Part shown: positions 45,080 through 51,326 of the stretch, piece by piece
Layout: every line of letters begins with the position of its first letter
How positions within the stretch are numbered: position 1 is the first letter of the stretch
Source of the DNA: an uncultured Erythrobacteraceae bacterium
GTDB taxonomy: Bacteria > Pseudomonadota > Alphaproteobacteria > Sphingomonadales > Sphingomonadaceae
Direction of reading: 5' to 3'
NCBI GenBank assembly: GCA_946482075.1
Contig: CAMLQG010000014.1
Location: 1 to 51,326 of the forward strand
Length of the DNA stretch: 51,326 bases
The notes under the pieces: generated by a model
Databases searched by the model: none
What the model saw: the letters and a program-made list of their open reading frames with translations, nothing else
Told to the model about the DNA's origin: nothing
Program-made: the position numbers and the translations under genes

Positions 45080-46081
45080 CTATCGAGTGCCTCCCGCCCG
45101 GCGCGGCGGTTTCTGCATTGCGGCGGCATTGTTCTCGTCGATCTTGTTTTCCAGGTGCCGCACGCGCTCCAGCGCCGCTTCCAGCAGCTTGCGATTGGCG
45201 CCGATCAGATCGGCCAGGATGCCCATCATGGCGACGAGAGCGCCGACGATGAGGAGGGCCGCGCCGATCACAAGCGATTGAATATGGCCGTTCGCGTCGC
45301 CCGTCGCCCAGAAGAACAGGAAACGCATGATCGGCAGCGCGCCGATGAGCGCGATCAAGGCGCCGGCGCTGAAGAAGACCCGCAGCGGATTGTACATCGT
45401 ATAGGCCCGCGCCATGGTCATCCCCGTGTTCATGATGAATTGCGGGATGGACTTGAACAGGCGGGAAGGGCGCTCGGTGCGGTGGGTGCGGATCGGTACG
45501 CTAGTGATCGCGAAGCGCTTGCGTCCGGCCTGTATCAGCATGTCGGTGGTATAGCTGAATTCGGTGGTGATCGTCAGGCGTTGGGCGGCTTCGCGGCTGA
45601 TCGCGCGGAAGCCGCTGACCGCGTCGGTGATTGTCGTGCGCGAAAGCTTGCGGACCACCGCGCTGCCCAGCCTTTGCAGGCCACGCTTGATGAGGCCGAA
45701 ATGCTCGTTGTCGGCCACTCCGCGATCGCCGATGACCACGTCCGCCTCGCCCGAAAGGATCGGCGCCACCAGCTTGGCGATATCCTCGCCGGCATATTGC
45801 CCGTCCGCATCGGTGTTGACGATGATATCCGCGCCGGCACGAAGGGCGGCGTCGACTCCGCTCTGGAAGGCGGCGGCCAGCCCGCGATTGGTGCGATGAC
45901 GAACGACATGCTGAACGCCCCACATCCGCGCGATTTGCGCGGTGTTGTCGGTGCTGCCGTCATCGACGACCAGGATCTCGATTTCGTCCACGCCGGGGAT
46001 GGCCCTGGGCAGGGCGGACAGCGTCGCAGGCAAGCTCTCCGCCTCGTTAAGGCAGGGAATCTGGATAATCAGTTTAGACAT
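45080..46081 (-). CDS. Glycosyltransferase family 2 (DPM1/GtrB-like) with two TM helices
   Basis: This 333-residue GT-A enzyme starts SKLIIQIPCLNEAESLP. It carries VVDDGSTD at about 39-45, the metal-binding NTDADGQY, the VIGDRGVAD and DAVSGFRAISREA segments, and two transmembrane helices near residues 240-300 before an amphipathic C-terminal helix. It resembles DPM1/ArnC/GtrB enzymes that make polyprenyl-phosphate sugars. The ATG at 46081 follows AGGGGG. It is the first gene of an apparent operon with the GT-C-like gene, which ends the pathway inside the membrane. The 307-base region upstream separates it from lysS. Confidence 0.9.
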   Translation of the reverse strand: MSKLIIQIPCLNEAESLPATLSALPRAIPGVDEIEILVVDDGSTDNTAQIARMWGVQHVVRHRTNRGLAAAFQSGVDAALRAGADIIVNTDADGQYAGEDIAKLVAPILSGEADVVIGDRGVADNEHFGLIKRGLQRLGSAVVRKLSRTTITDAVSGFRAISREAAQRLTITTEFSYTTDMLIQAGRKRFAITSVPIRTHRTERPSRLFKSIPQFIMNTGMTMARAYTMYNPLRVFFSAGALIALIGALPIMRFLFFWATGDANGHIQSLVIGAALLIVGALVAMMGILADLIGANRKLLEAALERVRHLENKIDENNAAAMQKPPRRAGGTR

Positions 46082-46388
46082 AGGCCCCCTGCGCCTGATT
46101 GCCGGATCTCCGACGGGCGCTTTGGGCTTTGTTAAGCATGAACGTTTAACGTCCGGTAAAGCATGCGGGCGCTGTCGACGCGAGGGACGGTGCATTTTTC
46201 GCTGTCCTACAAGTCCCTCACGCGCTTATGGAAAGCCGCATGATTCCTCGCTTTTCCTCGCTCCCGTCCGGCCCTGCCATCCGCCGCCGGGCCGGGGCCG
46301 GAGTTTTCTCCCAGGACAGTGTCAACTGTGTCAACCTGTTCAGCTTCAGGCCTTGCGAAATGAACCCGGACGCGCAAAAGGCGGGCGC
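46082..46388. other. GT2 / lysS divergent intergenic region
   Basis: No gene is seen in these 307 bases. At 46146-46160 the sequence TTAA-CGTCCGG-TAAA is one mismatch from a CtrA-type TTAA-N7-TTAA box. At 46319-46335 a direct repeat GTGTCAAC occurs twice, one base apart, about 54 bases upstream of the lysS start. Both are candidate regulatory sites only. Confidence 0.4.
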
Positions 46389-48008
46389 ATGAGTGAGAAC
46401 GATCTGATCGCCGCCGCGCGCGTGTCCAAGGCTTGGCCATTCCAGGAGGCGCAGAAGCTGTTTAAGCGCTATCCGGACGGGAAGCCCGGCAATGCTCCTG
46501 TCCTGTTCGAGACGGGGTATGGTCCCTCGGGCCTGCCGCATATCGGCACGTTCCAGGAAGTGCTGCGCACCACGCTGGTGCGGCGCGCCTATGAAGTGCT
46601 GACGGATGGCGCGCCCACGCGGCTTGTGGCGTTCAGCGACGATATGGACGGCTTGCGCAAGGTGCCGGACAATGTGCCGAACCGCGATCTCCTCGCTGCC
46701 AATCTCGGCAAGCCGCTCACCCGCATTCCCGATCCGTTCGGGAAGTATGCAAGCTTCGCCCATCACAACAATGCTATGCTGCGCGAATTCCTCGACCGGT
46801 TCGGGTTCGACTATGAATTCGTCTCGGCCAGCGAGTGCTACAATTCCGGCGCTTTCGACGATGCGCTGAGGAATGTGCTGCGCAATTACGGCGCGATCAT
46901 GGACGTGATGCTGCCGACGCTGAGGGCAGAACGCGCGGCGACCTATTCGCCCGTGCTGCCCGTCAGTCCGACCAGCGGCGTCGTGCTCCAGGTGCCGGTG
47001 GAAGTGGTCGATGTCGAAGCGGGCATCGTGCGGTTCGAGGACCCCACTGCCTCTGGGGGAAAGACGGTCGAGCAGACCATCCTGGGCGGCCATGCCAAGC
47101 TGCAATGGAAGGTCGACTGGGCGATGCGCTGGGTCGCGCTGGGCGTCGACTACGAGATGTGCGGCAAGGACCTGACCGACAGCGTCACCCAATCGGCCAA
47201 GATTGCGCGCGTGCTGGGCGGCAATCGGCCGGAAGGGCTGATCTACGAGCTGTTCCTGGACGAGAAGGGGGAGAAGATCTCCAAGTCCAAGGGCAACGGC
47301 CTGACGATCGAGGAATGGCTGCGTTATGGCAGCGAGGACAGCCTGGGCTTCTACCTGTTCCGCGAGCCGAAGAGCGCCAAGCAGCTCCATGTCGGCATCA
47401 TCCCGCGCGCGGTGGACGAATATTGGCAGTTCCGCGAGAAGATCCCCGGCCAGCCGGTGGAACAGCAGCTGGGCAATCCGGTGTGGCACCTGCTGCGCGC
47501 GAATGGCACGGCCCAACAACAGCCGGACGGCGAGGGCGATACGCTGCCGGTTACCTACGGACTGCTTCAGAACCTGGTGGGCGTGATGGGCCCGCATGCC
47601 ACGCGCGAGCAGGTGTGGTCCTATCTCCGCAATTACGTGCAGAATGCGCGGCCGGAGGATCATCCGGCGCTGGATGCGCTGATCGAGCCGGCGCTGGCTT
47701 ATAATCGCGATTTCGTGGCCCCGATGCTGAGCCATCGCGCGCCGGCGGCGAACGAGGCGGAAGCGCTCCGCAGGCTCGATGGCGAGCTGGAGCGGCTGGG
47801 GGAAGGCGCTTCGGCCGAGGATTTCCAGAACGCGGTCTATGAGATCGGCAAGGACGAAACCTATGGCTTCGAAAGCTTGCGCGACTGGTTCAAGGCGCTT
47901 TACGAAACGCTTCTCGGATCGAGCCAGGGGCCGCGCATGGGCAGCTTCATCGCGCTGTACGGGGTGGCGAACACCCGCAAGCTGATCGCAGAGGCGCTCG
48001 CGCGGTGA
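46389..48008 (+). CDS. lysS: Class I lysyl-tRNA synthetase
   Basis: This 539-residue enzyme is of the archaeal/alphaproteobacterial class I type. It has a Rossmann fold with HIGT at 51-54 in SGLPHIGTFQE and KISKS at 296-300 in GEKISKSKGNG, instead of the class II motifs of E. coli LysS. The C-terminal alpha-helix cage domain is present. The frame is open upstream to 45942, but MSENDLIAAARVSKAWPF at 46389 is the family N-terminus. It overlaps the DUF1003 gene by four bases (GTGA), so the two are translated together. Confidence 0.95.
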   Translation: MSENDLIAAARVSKAWPFQEAQKLFKRYPDGKPGNAPVLFETGYGPSGLPHIGTFQEVLRTTLVRRAYEVLTDGAPTRLVAFSDDMDGLRKVPDNVPNRDLLAANLGKPLTRIPDPFGKYASFAHHNNAMLREFLDRFGFDYEFVSASECYNSGAFDDALRNVLRNYGAIMDVMLPTLRAERAATYSPVLPVSPTSGVVLQVPVEVVDVEAGIVRFEDPTASGGKTVEQTILGGHAKLQWKVDWAMRWVALGVDYEMCGKDLTDSVTQSAKIARVLGGNRPEGLIYELFLDEKGEKISKSKGNGLTIEEWLRYGSEDSLGFYLFREPKSAKQLHVGIIPRAVDEYWQFREKIPGQPVEQQLGNPVWHLLRANGTAQQQPDGEGDTLPVTYGLLQNLVGVMGPHATREQVWSYLRNYVQNARPEDHPALDALIEPALAYNRDFVAPMLSHRAPAANEAEALRRLDGELERLGEGASAEDFQNAVYEIGKDETYGFESLRDWFKALYETLLGSSQGPRMGSFIALYGVANTRKLIAEALAR

Positions 48009-48529
48009 ACGGGCGCTCCGATCCCCATGATCTCGCGCGGGAGCTTCTCGGCCGCGAGCTGGAGGATCTGGAGCCGGAAGAACAGCGTGTGCTGACCCGC
48101 ATTGCCTCGGGCGCGCTGAGCGGCATGGATGCGGACGAGCTTGTCCAGGCGCGGGCCAGCTTCGGCGACCGGCTGGCCGACCGCGTGGCGGCGGTGGGCG
48201 GCAGCTGGGGTTTCATCATCAGCTTCGGCCTGATCCTGTTCGGCTGGATGTTGGTGAACAGCAGGGTACTGGAATCGTTCGGCTTTCATCCGTTCGACCA
48301 GTATCCCTACATTTTCCTCAACCTGATGCTCTCGATGCTGGCGGCGATCCAGGCTCCGATCATCATGATGAGCCAGAACCGTCAGGCCGCGAAGGACCGA
48401 TTGACCGCACGCCACGATTACGAAGTGAACCTGCGCACCCAGCTCGAGATCATCCGCCTGTCGCGCAAGATCGACCGCTTCGCGCGGCTGCTGGCGAGGG
48501 GGGAGGATTTGGAGGAAAAGCAGGACTAG
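48005..48529 (+). CDS. DUF1003 membrane protein
   Basis: This 174-residue protein has two transmembrane helices (WGFIISFGLILFGWMLVNS; FLNLMLSMLAAIQAPIIMM) and the family signature PYIFLNLMLSMLAAIQAPIIMMS followed by QNRQAAKDR. The N-terminal acidic helix and the C-terminal part (LEIIRLSRKIDRFARLL) are cytosolic. Function is unknown. The GTG at 48005 overlaps the lysS stop by four bases. Confidence 0.88.
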   Translation: MNGRSDPHDLARELLGRELEDLEPEEQRVLTRIASGALSGMDADELVQARASFGDRLADRVAAVGGSWGFIISFGLILFGWMLVNSRVLESFGFHPFDQYPYIFLNLMLSMLAAIQAPIIMMSQNRQAAKDRLTARHDYEVNLRTQLEIIRLSRKIDRFARLLARGEDLEEKQD

Positions 48530-48539
48530 CTCGAAGCTC

Positions 48540-48616
48540 GTCATCTCAGCGAAAGCCGGGATCTCTCTCGATAGTTCGCACCCAGCCGCCCGAGATCCCA
48601 GCCTGCGCTGGGATGA
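48540..48616. repeat. GTCAT...ATGAT intergenic inverted repeat
   Basis: The left arm GTCATCTCAGCGAAAGCCGG pairs with the right arm ending CCAGCCTGCGCTGGGATGAT. It fills the gap between the convergent DUF1003 and prolyl-hydroxylase-like genes. Confidence 0.82.
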
Positions 48617-48628
48617 TGGGGTGTGGTG

Positions 48629-49309
48629 TTATCCCCACTTACGGCAGCGGTACCATTTCGTGATGATGTGCTTGGTGCCTTTCACCGGCGGGCGCCCGGC
48701 GTGGAGCGTGTATTGGTTGGGCACGCCTTCCACCGTAGCGTTGTTCCAGATCAGGATCGCGCCGCGCTGCGGGGTGACCTTGGCGCCGAGATTGGGGAAT
48801 TCGGTATGACCGCCCTCCTCCACATCATTGAGGAAGATCATCGCCGTCCAGCTGCGCTGCCCGCCGCGCTTGCGCTCGATCTTCCAGTGTTCGGCGTTGG
48901 TCGGAAACCAGTCGCAATGTTCGCGATATTGCTGGCCCGGCTCGTAGCGCTGGCCCTGGATCGTCTCGCCATTTTCGGGCGGCATGCCCAGCAGATCGTC
49001 GATCCGGCGCTGGATCATCATCACCATCGAGTCCCAATGGTCGAGATTGGCCGAATAGCTCGTGCGATAGTCCTGCCGGCTGAAATCGCTGTAGAGCGTG
49101 GAAGGCTGGGCCACGCCATCGATCATTGCCACCAGGCGGAAGCATTCGCCCGGATCGAGGAAGCCGCCCATAGTGTAGATTTCCGCATTGGTCACGGGAA
49201 CCTTGTGGACCTGCGGATCCGCATCCAGCCGGGCGCGAACCTTCGCGCCGATCCGCGCCAGTGCGTCCTGGTCGGGGGCGGATGATACGTTCTTGAAACC
49301 GAAAGCCAT
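48629..49309 (-). CDS. 2OG-Fe(II) oxygenase, prolyl-4-hydroxylase-like
   Basis: This 226-residue double-stranded beta-helix dioxygenase uses 2-oxoglutarate and iron. The iron ligands are H131 and D133 in YREHCDWF, and H203 in TLHAGRP. K213 in VKGTKHIITKWY binds the 2-oxoglutarate carboxylate. The layout is of the bacterial P4H alpha-subunit-like family. Substrates may be a proline in a protein or a small molecule; this is not known. It has no signal peptide. It is divergent from the cytochrome b561 gene. Confidence 0.9.
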   Translation of the reverse strand: MAFGFKNVSSAPDQDALARIGAKVRARLDADPQVHKVPVTNAEIYTMGGFLDPGECFRLVAMIDGVAQPSTLYSDFSRQDYRTSYSANLDHWDSMVMMIQRRIDDLLGMPPENGETIQGQRYEPGQQYREHCDWFPTNAEHWKIERKRGGQRSWTAMIFLNDVEEGGHTEFPNLGAKVTPQRGAILIWNNATVEGVPNQYTLHAGRPPVKGTKHIITKWYRCRKWG

Positions 49310-49388
49310 GATCGCCCCTTTCTAGGGGCCGGCGAAGGCTTCAGGCAAGAGGCTTGCGGCCATTCGCGCCCTGCGTCAGGATAGGGTC

Positions 49389-49955
49389 ATGCATACTCCC
49401 CCATCCGCCAATCCCACATGGATCCGCTATTCCGGCGGCGCCATAATCCTCCACTGGCTGATAGCCCTTGCGATCATCACGAACTGGCTGCTCGCCCATG
49501 TCGCGGAAGATGCGCCCAAGGCGCAGCACGATATCATGATGGGCCGGCACATGGCGATCGGCATGACCGTGCTGATCCTGTCGGTCCTGCGCGTGGTCTG
49601 GCGGCTGATGCACAAGCCTCCGCCGCCCAACCCGGAGCATAGGGGGTGGGAGCGACTGGCCGCCCGCGCAGTCCACACGCTGCTTTACGTGCTGATGCTG
49701 GGACTGCCGTTGACCGGCTACCTTATGTTGCAGACCTATGTCGGTGGGATGGGCGTGGACATGTTCGGGATCTTCGAGTTTCCCGGCATTCCGATGACGA
49801 AGAGCAAGGCGGCCAACGGCGTCTTCCATGAAATGCACGAAGTCTTCGCCACGGCTATGCTGTTTCTGTTCCTGCTGCATGTGGCAGGGGCCTGGAAGCA
49901 CCAGCTGATCGACCGTGACGGTACGATCTTCCGGATGCTTCCTTTCGGCCGCTGA
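49389..49955 (+). CDS. Cytochrome b561
   Basis: This 188-residue inner-membrane di-haem protein has four transmembrane helices. The haem-binding histidines are those in ILHWLIALAIITNW, MMGRHMAIGMTVLI, EMHEVFATAMLF and LLHVAGAWKHQL. It belongs to the CybB family of quinol:superoxide or quinol oxidoreductases. The ATG at 49389 follows AGGATAGGG. Two hairpins follow the stop. Confidence 0.9.
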   Translation: MHTPPSANPTWIRYSGGAIILHWLIALAIITNWLLAHVAEDAPKAQHDIMMGRHMAIGMTVLILSVLRVVWRLMHKPPPPNPEHRGWERLAARAVHTLLYVLMLGLPLTGYLMLQTYVGGMGVDMFGIFEFPGIPMTKSKAANGVFHEMHEVFATAMLFLFLLHVAGAWKHQLIDRDGTIFRMLPFGR

Positions 49956-49975
49956 TCGGGTTTGCGGACACGGAA

Positions 49976-50048
49976 AGCCCCCGCCGAGAATAGCGGGGGC
50001 TCCGGGCCAGCTGTCAGGCCCTTCCTGCCGGGCCACTCTCCCGGCAGG
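49976..50048. terminator. Convergent terminator pair between cytochrome b561 and RcnB-like gene
   Basis: At 49976-50001 the stem AGCCCCCGC / GCGGGGGCT follows the cytochrome b561 stop. At 50024-50048 the stem CCTGCCGGG / CCCGGCAGG faces the RcnB-like gene on the minus strand. Neither has a long U-tract. Confidence 0.75.
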
Positions 50049-50060
50049 CAAACGGCGACT

Positions 50061-51014
50061 TCACCAGAAGAAGTCGTAGATTACGTCAACGACTTCGCCC
50101 GAATATATATCCACGAGAAGCGCGTCGTCATAATAGCGGACCCAGCGATAGCCGTCATAGGCCGGCGGCAGGCGGTAGTAACCGGGATCGTTGATCCAGT
50201 AGCGGCTGCCATAGAACCCGGAATCCAGGAAGAAGCCGATGCTGAACCTGCGATAGCTGTAGCCGTAATAGGGCGCGTAATAGGGACTCATCCGGTAGAT
50301 ATGCCGGTGCGATCTGCGATAGTCGGACCAGTTGTAGCGGCGATCTTCGCGCCAGCGCCGATCCCAGCGGTTGTCGGCCCGCCGCCCGTCGCGCCAGCCA
50401 TCGCGATAGGAACTGCGATCGCGGTCCCAGCGATTGTCGTTCCGGTCGCGATCGCGGTAGCTCCAGTTGCGGTTGCGATCGGTATAGGAGCGGTTGCGAT
50501 CGTTGTCGCGATAGCTCGAATTGCGATCTCTGCTCCAACGAGTGTCATTGTCGCGAATGCGGTCGGCGCGGTTCTCGCTGCGATTGTCCACGCGATCCGC
50601 GCGCCATTGTGCGCGACGCTCGATATTGTCCGCGCGGCGTTCGCTGTTGCGATCGATCCGGGCGGAGCGGCGATCGCCCCAGGCTTCGGCGCGCGGCGGC
50701 AGATTGTTGGTCTGGCGCTGGACCTGCCGGGCACGGAAGTCCCCGCGGTTCTCTATGCGATTAGCTCGGAACTCGCCCCGGTTCTCGATACGATTGGCGC
50801 GGAAATCCCCGCGGCTCTCGACGCGGTTGGCGCGGATGTCGGCCCTGCCTTGGGCACGCGGGCTCGGCATCTGGGCGGTTGCGTTGCGCCCGCCATTCCA
50901 GCCCGACCAACCGCGCTGGCCTTCGGCGGACGCGGTGGCGGGGAGGGCAGTGACTGCCAGCGCGGCCGCCAGCGCGGCCAATCCGCTGGACTTGATGAAC
51001 GAATGAACTTTCAC
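50061..51014 (-). CDS. RcnB-like secreted Arg/Asn-rich repeat protein
   Basis: This protein of about 317 residues has a signal peptide (VHSFIKSSGLAALAAALAVTALPATASA). It is followed by an 11-residue repeat, RG[DE]FRANRIEN and variants, occurring about four times at residues 55-95. An Arg/Asp/Asn/Trp-rich, largely disordered region runs to about 235. A C-terminal RcnB-type domain (YRMSPYYAPYYGYSYRRFSIGFF; DALLVDIYSGEVVDVIYDFFW) is present. RcnB proteins occur in the periplasm and are linked to nickel/cobalt homeostasis, but function here is not shown. The GTG at 51014 follows GGAG; the in-frame upstream ATG is rejected because it lies before the ribosome-binding site. Confidence 0.8.
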   Translation of the reverse strand: MKVHSFIKSSGLAALAAALAVTALPATASAEGQRGWSGWNGGRNATAQMPSPRAQGRADIRANRVESRGDFRANRIENRGEFRANRIENRGDFRARQVQRQTNNLPPRAEAWGDRRSARIDRNSERRADNIERRAQWRADRVDNRSENRADRIRDNDTRWSRDRNSSYRDNDRNRSYTDRNRNWSYRDRDRNDNRWDRDRSSYRDGWRDGRRADNRWDRRWREDRRYNWSDYRRSHRHIYRMSPYYAPYYGYSYRRFSIGFFLDSGFYGSRYWINDPGYYRLPPAYDGYRWVRYYDDALLVDIYSGEVVDVIYDFFW

Positions 51015-51213
51015 GGCGGCATCTCCATACACTCCGCCGCTTGAAAGGGGGCGGCGGTAGTCTGACACGGTTTCTAACAAAACCGGTCTGTCGGACTTCT
51101 GAACCGCCCAGATGGCCTTTTGTTCATCTTCGTCGCGATTTTTCTTTCGCGGCGATCGGAATGGGACGGCCCGGTCTCCACCGCTCGATGGCGGAAATCC
51201 GGGCCTTACCCTG

Positions 51214-51326
51214 TCAGCGCGTCAGCTTCTTATACGCAAGACGCGTCGGACGGTCGGCCGCGTCGCCCAGCCGGCGGCGCTTGTCTTCCTCATAGGCTTC
51301 GAAATTGCCCTCGAACCATTCGACAT
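51214..51326 (-). CDS. ettA: Energy-dependent translational throttle protein EttA (partial, C-terminus)
   Basis: The window ends inside this gene. The last 36 residues, VEWFEGNFEAYEEDKRRRLG followed by a basic tail ending KKLTR, match the C-terminus of EttA, an ABC-F protein that gates translation elongation at the ribosomal E site according to ATP level. The stop TGA is at 51214-51216. The rest lies outside the window, so length and ATPase motifs are not checkable. Confidence 0.9.
   Translation of the reverse strand, partial: VEWFEGNFEAYEEDKRRRLGDAADRPTRLAYKKLTR

Noticed and set aside
46146..46160. CtrA-like box TTAA-N7-TAAA
   Set aside because: It has one mismatch to the consensus and such short motifs occur by chance; not called as a site.
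1..51326. CRISPR arrays, rRNA genes, prophage or replication origin
   Set aside because: No regularly spaced direct repeats with unique spacers, no rRNA segments, no phage structural or integrase genes and no dnaA-box cluster were seen.

Overview
The window is a high-GC alphaproteobacterial chromosome segment, most likely from a sphingomonad (Novosphingobium, Sphingobium or Erythrobacter-like). The grounds are the cell-cycle proteins CckA and CpdR, GTTC-N7-GTTC SOS boxes, a class I lysyl-tRNA synthetase, a catabolic-type TonB-dependent receptor, a SapC-family protein, and many short intergenic inverted repeats that begin GTCAT and end ATGAC. There is no rRNA, CRISPR array, complete insertion sequence or prophage. 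One tRNA gene is present, tRNA-Val(GAC). Genus placement is inference.

Layout. 1-2.7 kb: the tail of an unknown ORF, a GreB-type elongation factor and a soluble lytic transglycosylase, both on the minus strand. 2.8-8.9 kb: dapA and smpB, separated by about 4.7 kb of accessory genes (two paralogous VOC proteins, an NTF2/SnoaL-like protein, a luciferase-like F420-type oxidoreductase and an acyl-CoA synthetase). This looks like a small degradative or detoxifying island set between housekeeping genes. 9.1-17.2 kb: DUF2062 protein, cckA, recA with an SOS box, a methyltransferase and alaS. 17.3-22.2 kb (minus): Kef-type K+/H+ antiporter, a GNAT-nitrilase fusion with a histone-H1-like tail, and icd. 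22.3-28.2 kb: a regulator made of two tandem winged-helix domains, tRNA-Val, cpdR, an N-formylglutamate amidohydrolase-like protein, SapC, an FAD-linked 2-hydroxyacid dehydrogenase and a secreted hypothetical.

28.4-39.97 kb: a DEAD-box helicase, a small conserved-looking protein, a TonB-dependent receptor, a UvrD/PcrA helicase with an SOS box immediately before its start codon, a proline-rich secreted protein, an MHS-type transporter, the overlapping pair rluB-like/rsmD and a universal stress protein. 40.0-46.1 kb: a surface-glycan block (GT4, polysaccharide pyruvyltransferase, flippase-like membrane protein, GT-C-like enzyme, DPM1-like GT2). 46.4-51.3 kb: class I lysS with a DUF1003 protein, a 2OG-Fe(II) prolyl-4-hydroxylase-like enzyme, cytochrome b561, an RcnB-like repeat protein and the C-terminus of EttA.

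How the genes work together. recA and uvrD form a visible LexA regulon. CckA and CpdR belong to one phosphorelay (CckA-ChpT-CtrA/CpdR), though ChpT and CtrA are not in the window. The GT block probably makes or exports a pyruvylated exopolysaccharide or lipid-linked glycan. I did not find an unmistakably new multi-gene system. The most unusual items are the tandem-duplicated winged-helix regulator, the island between dapA and smpB, the SOS box that nearly abuts the uvrD start, an orphan terminator upstream of icd that suggests a small RNA or attenuator, and the family of GTCAT...ATGAC intergenic elements.
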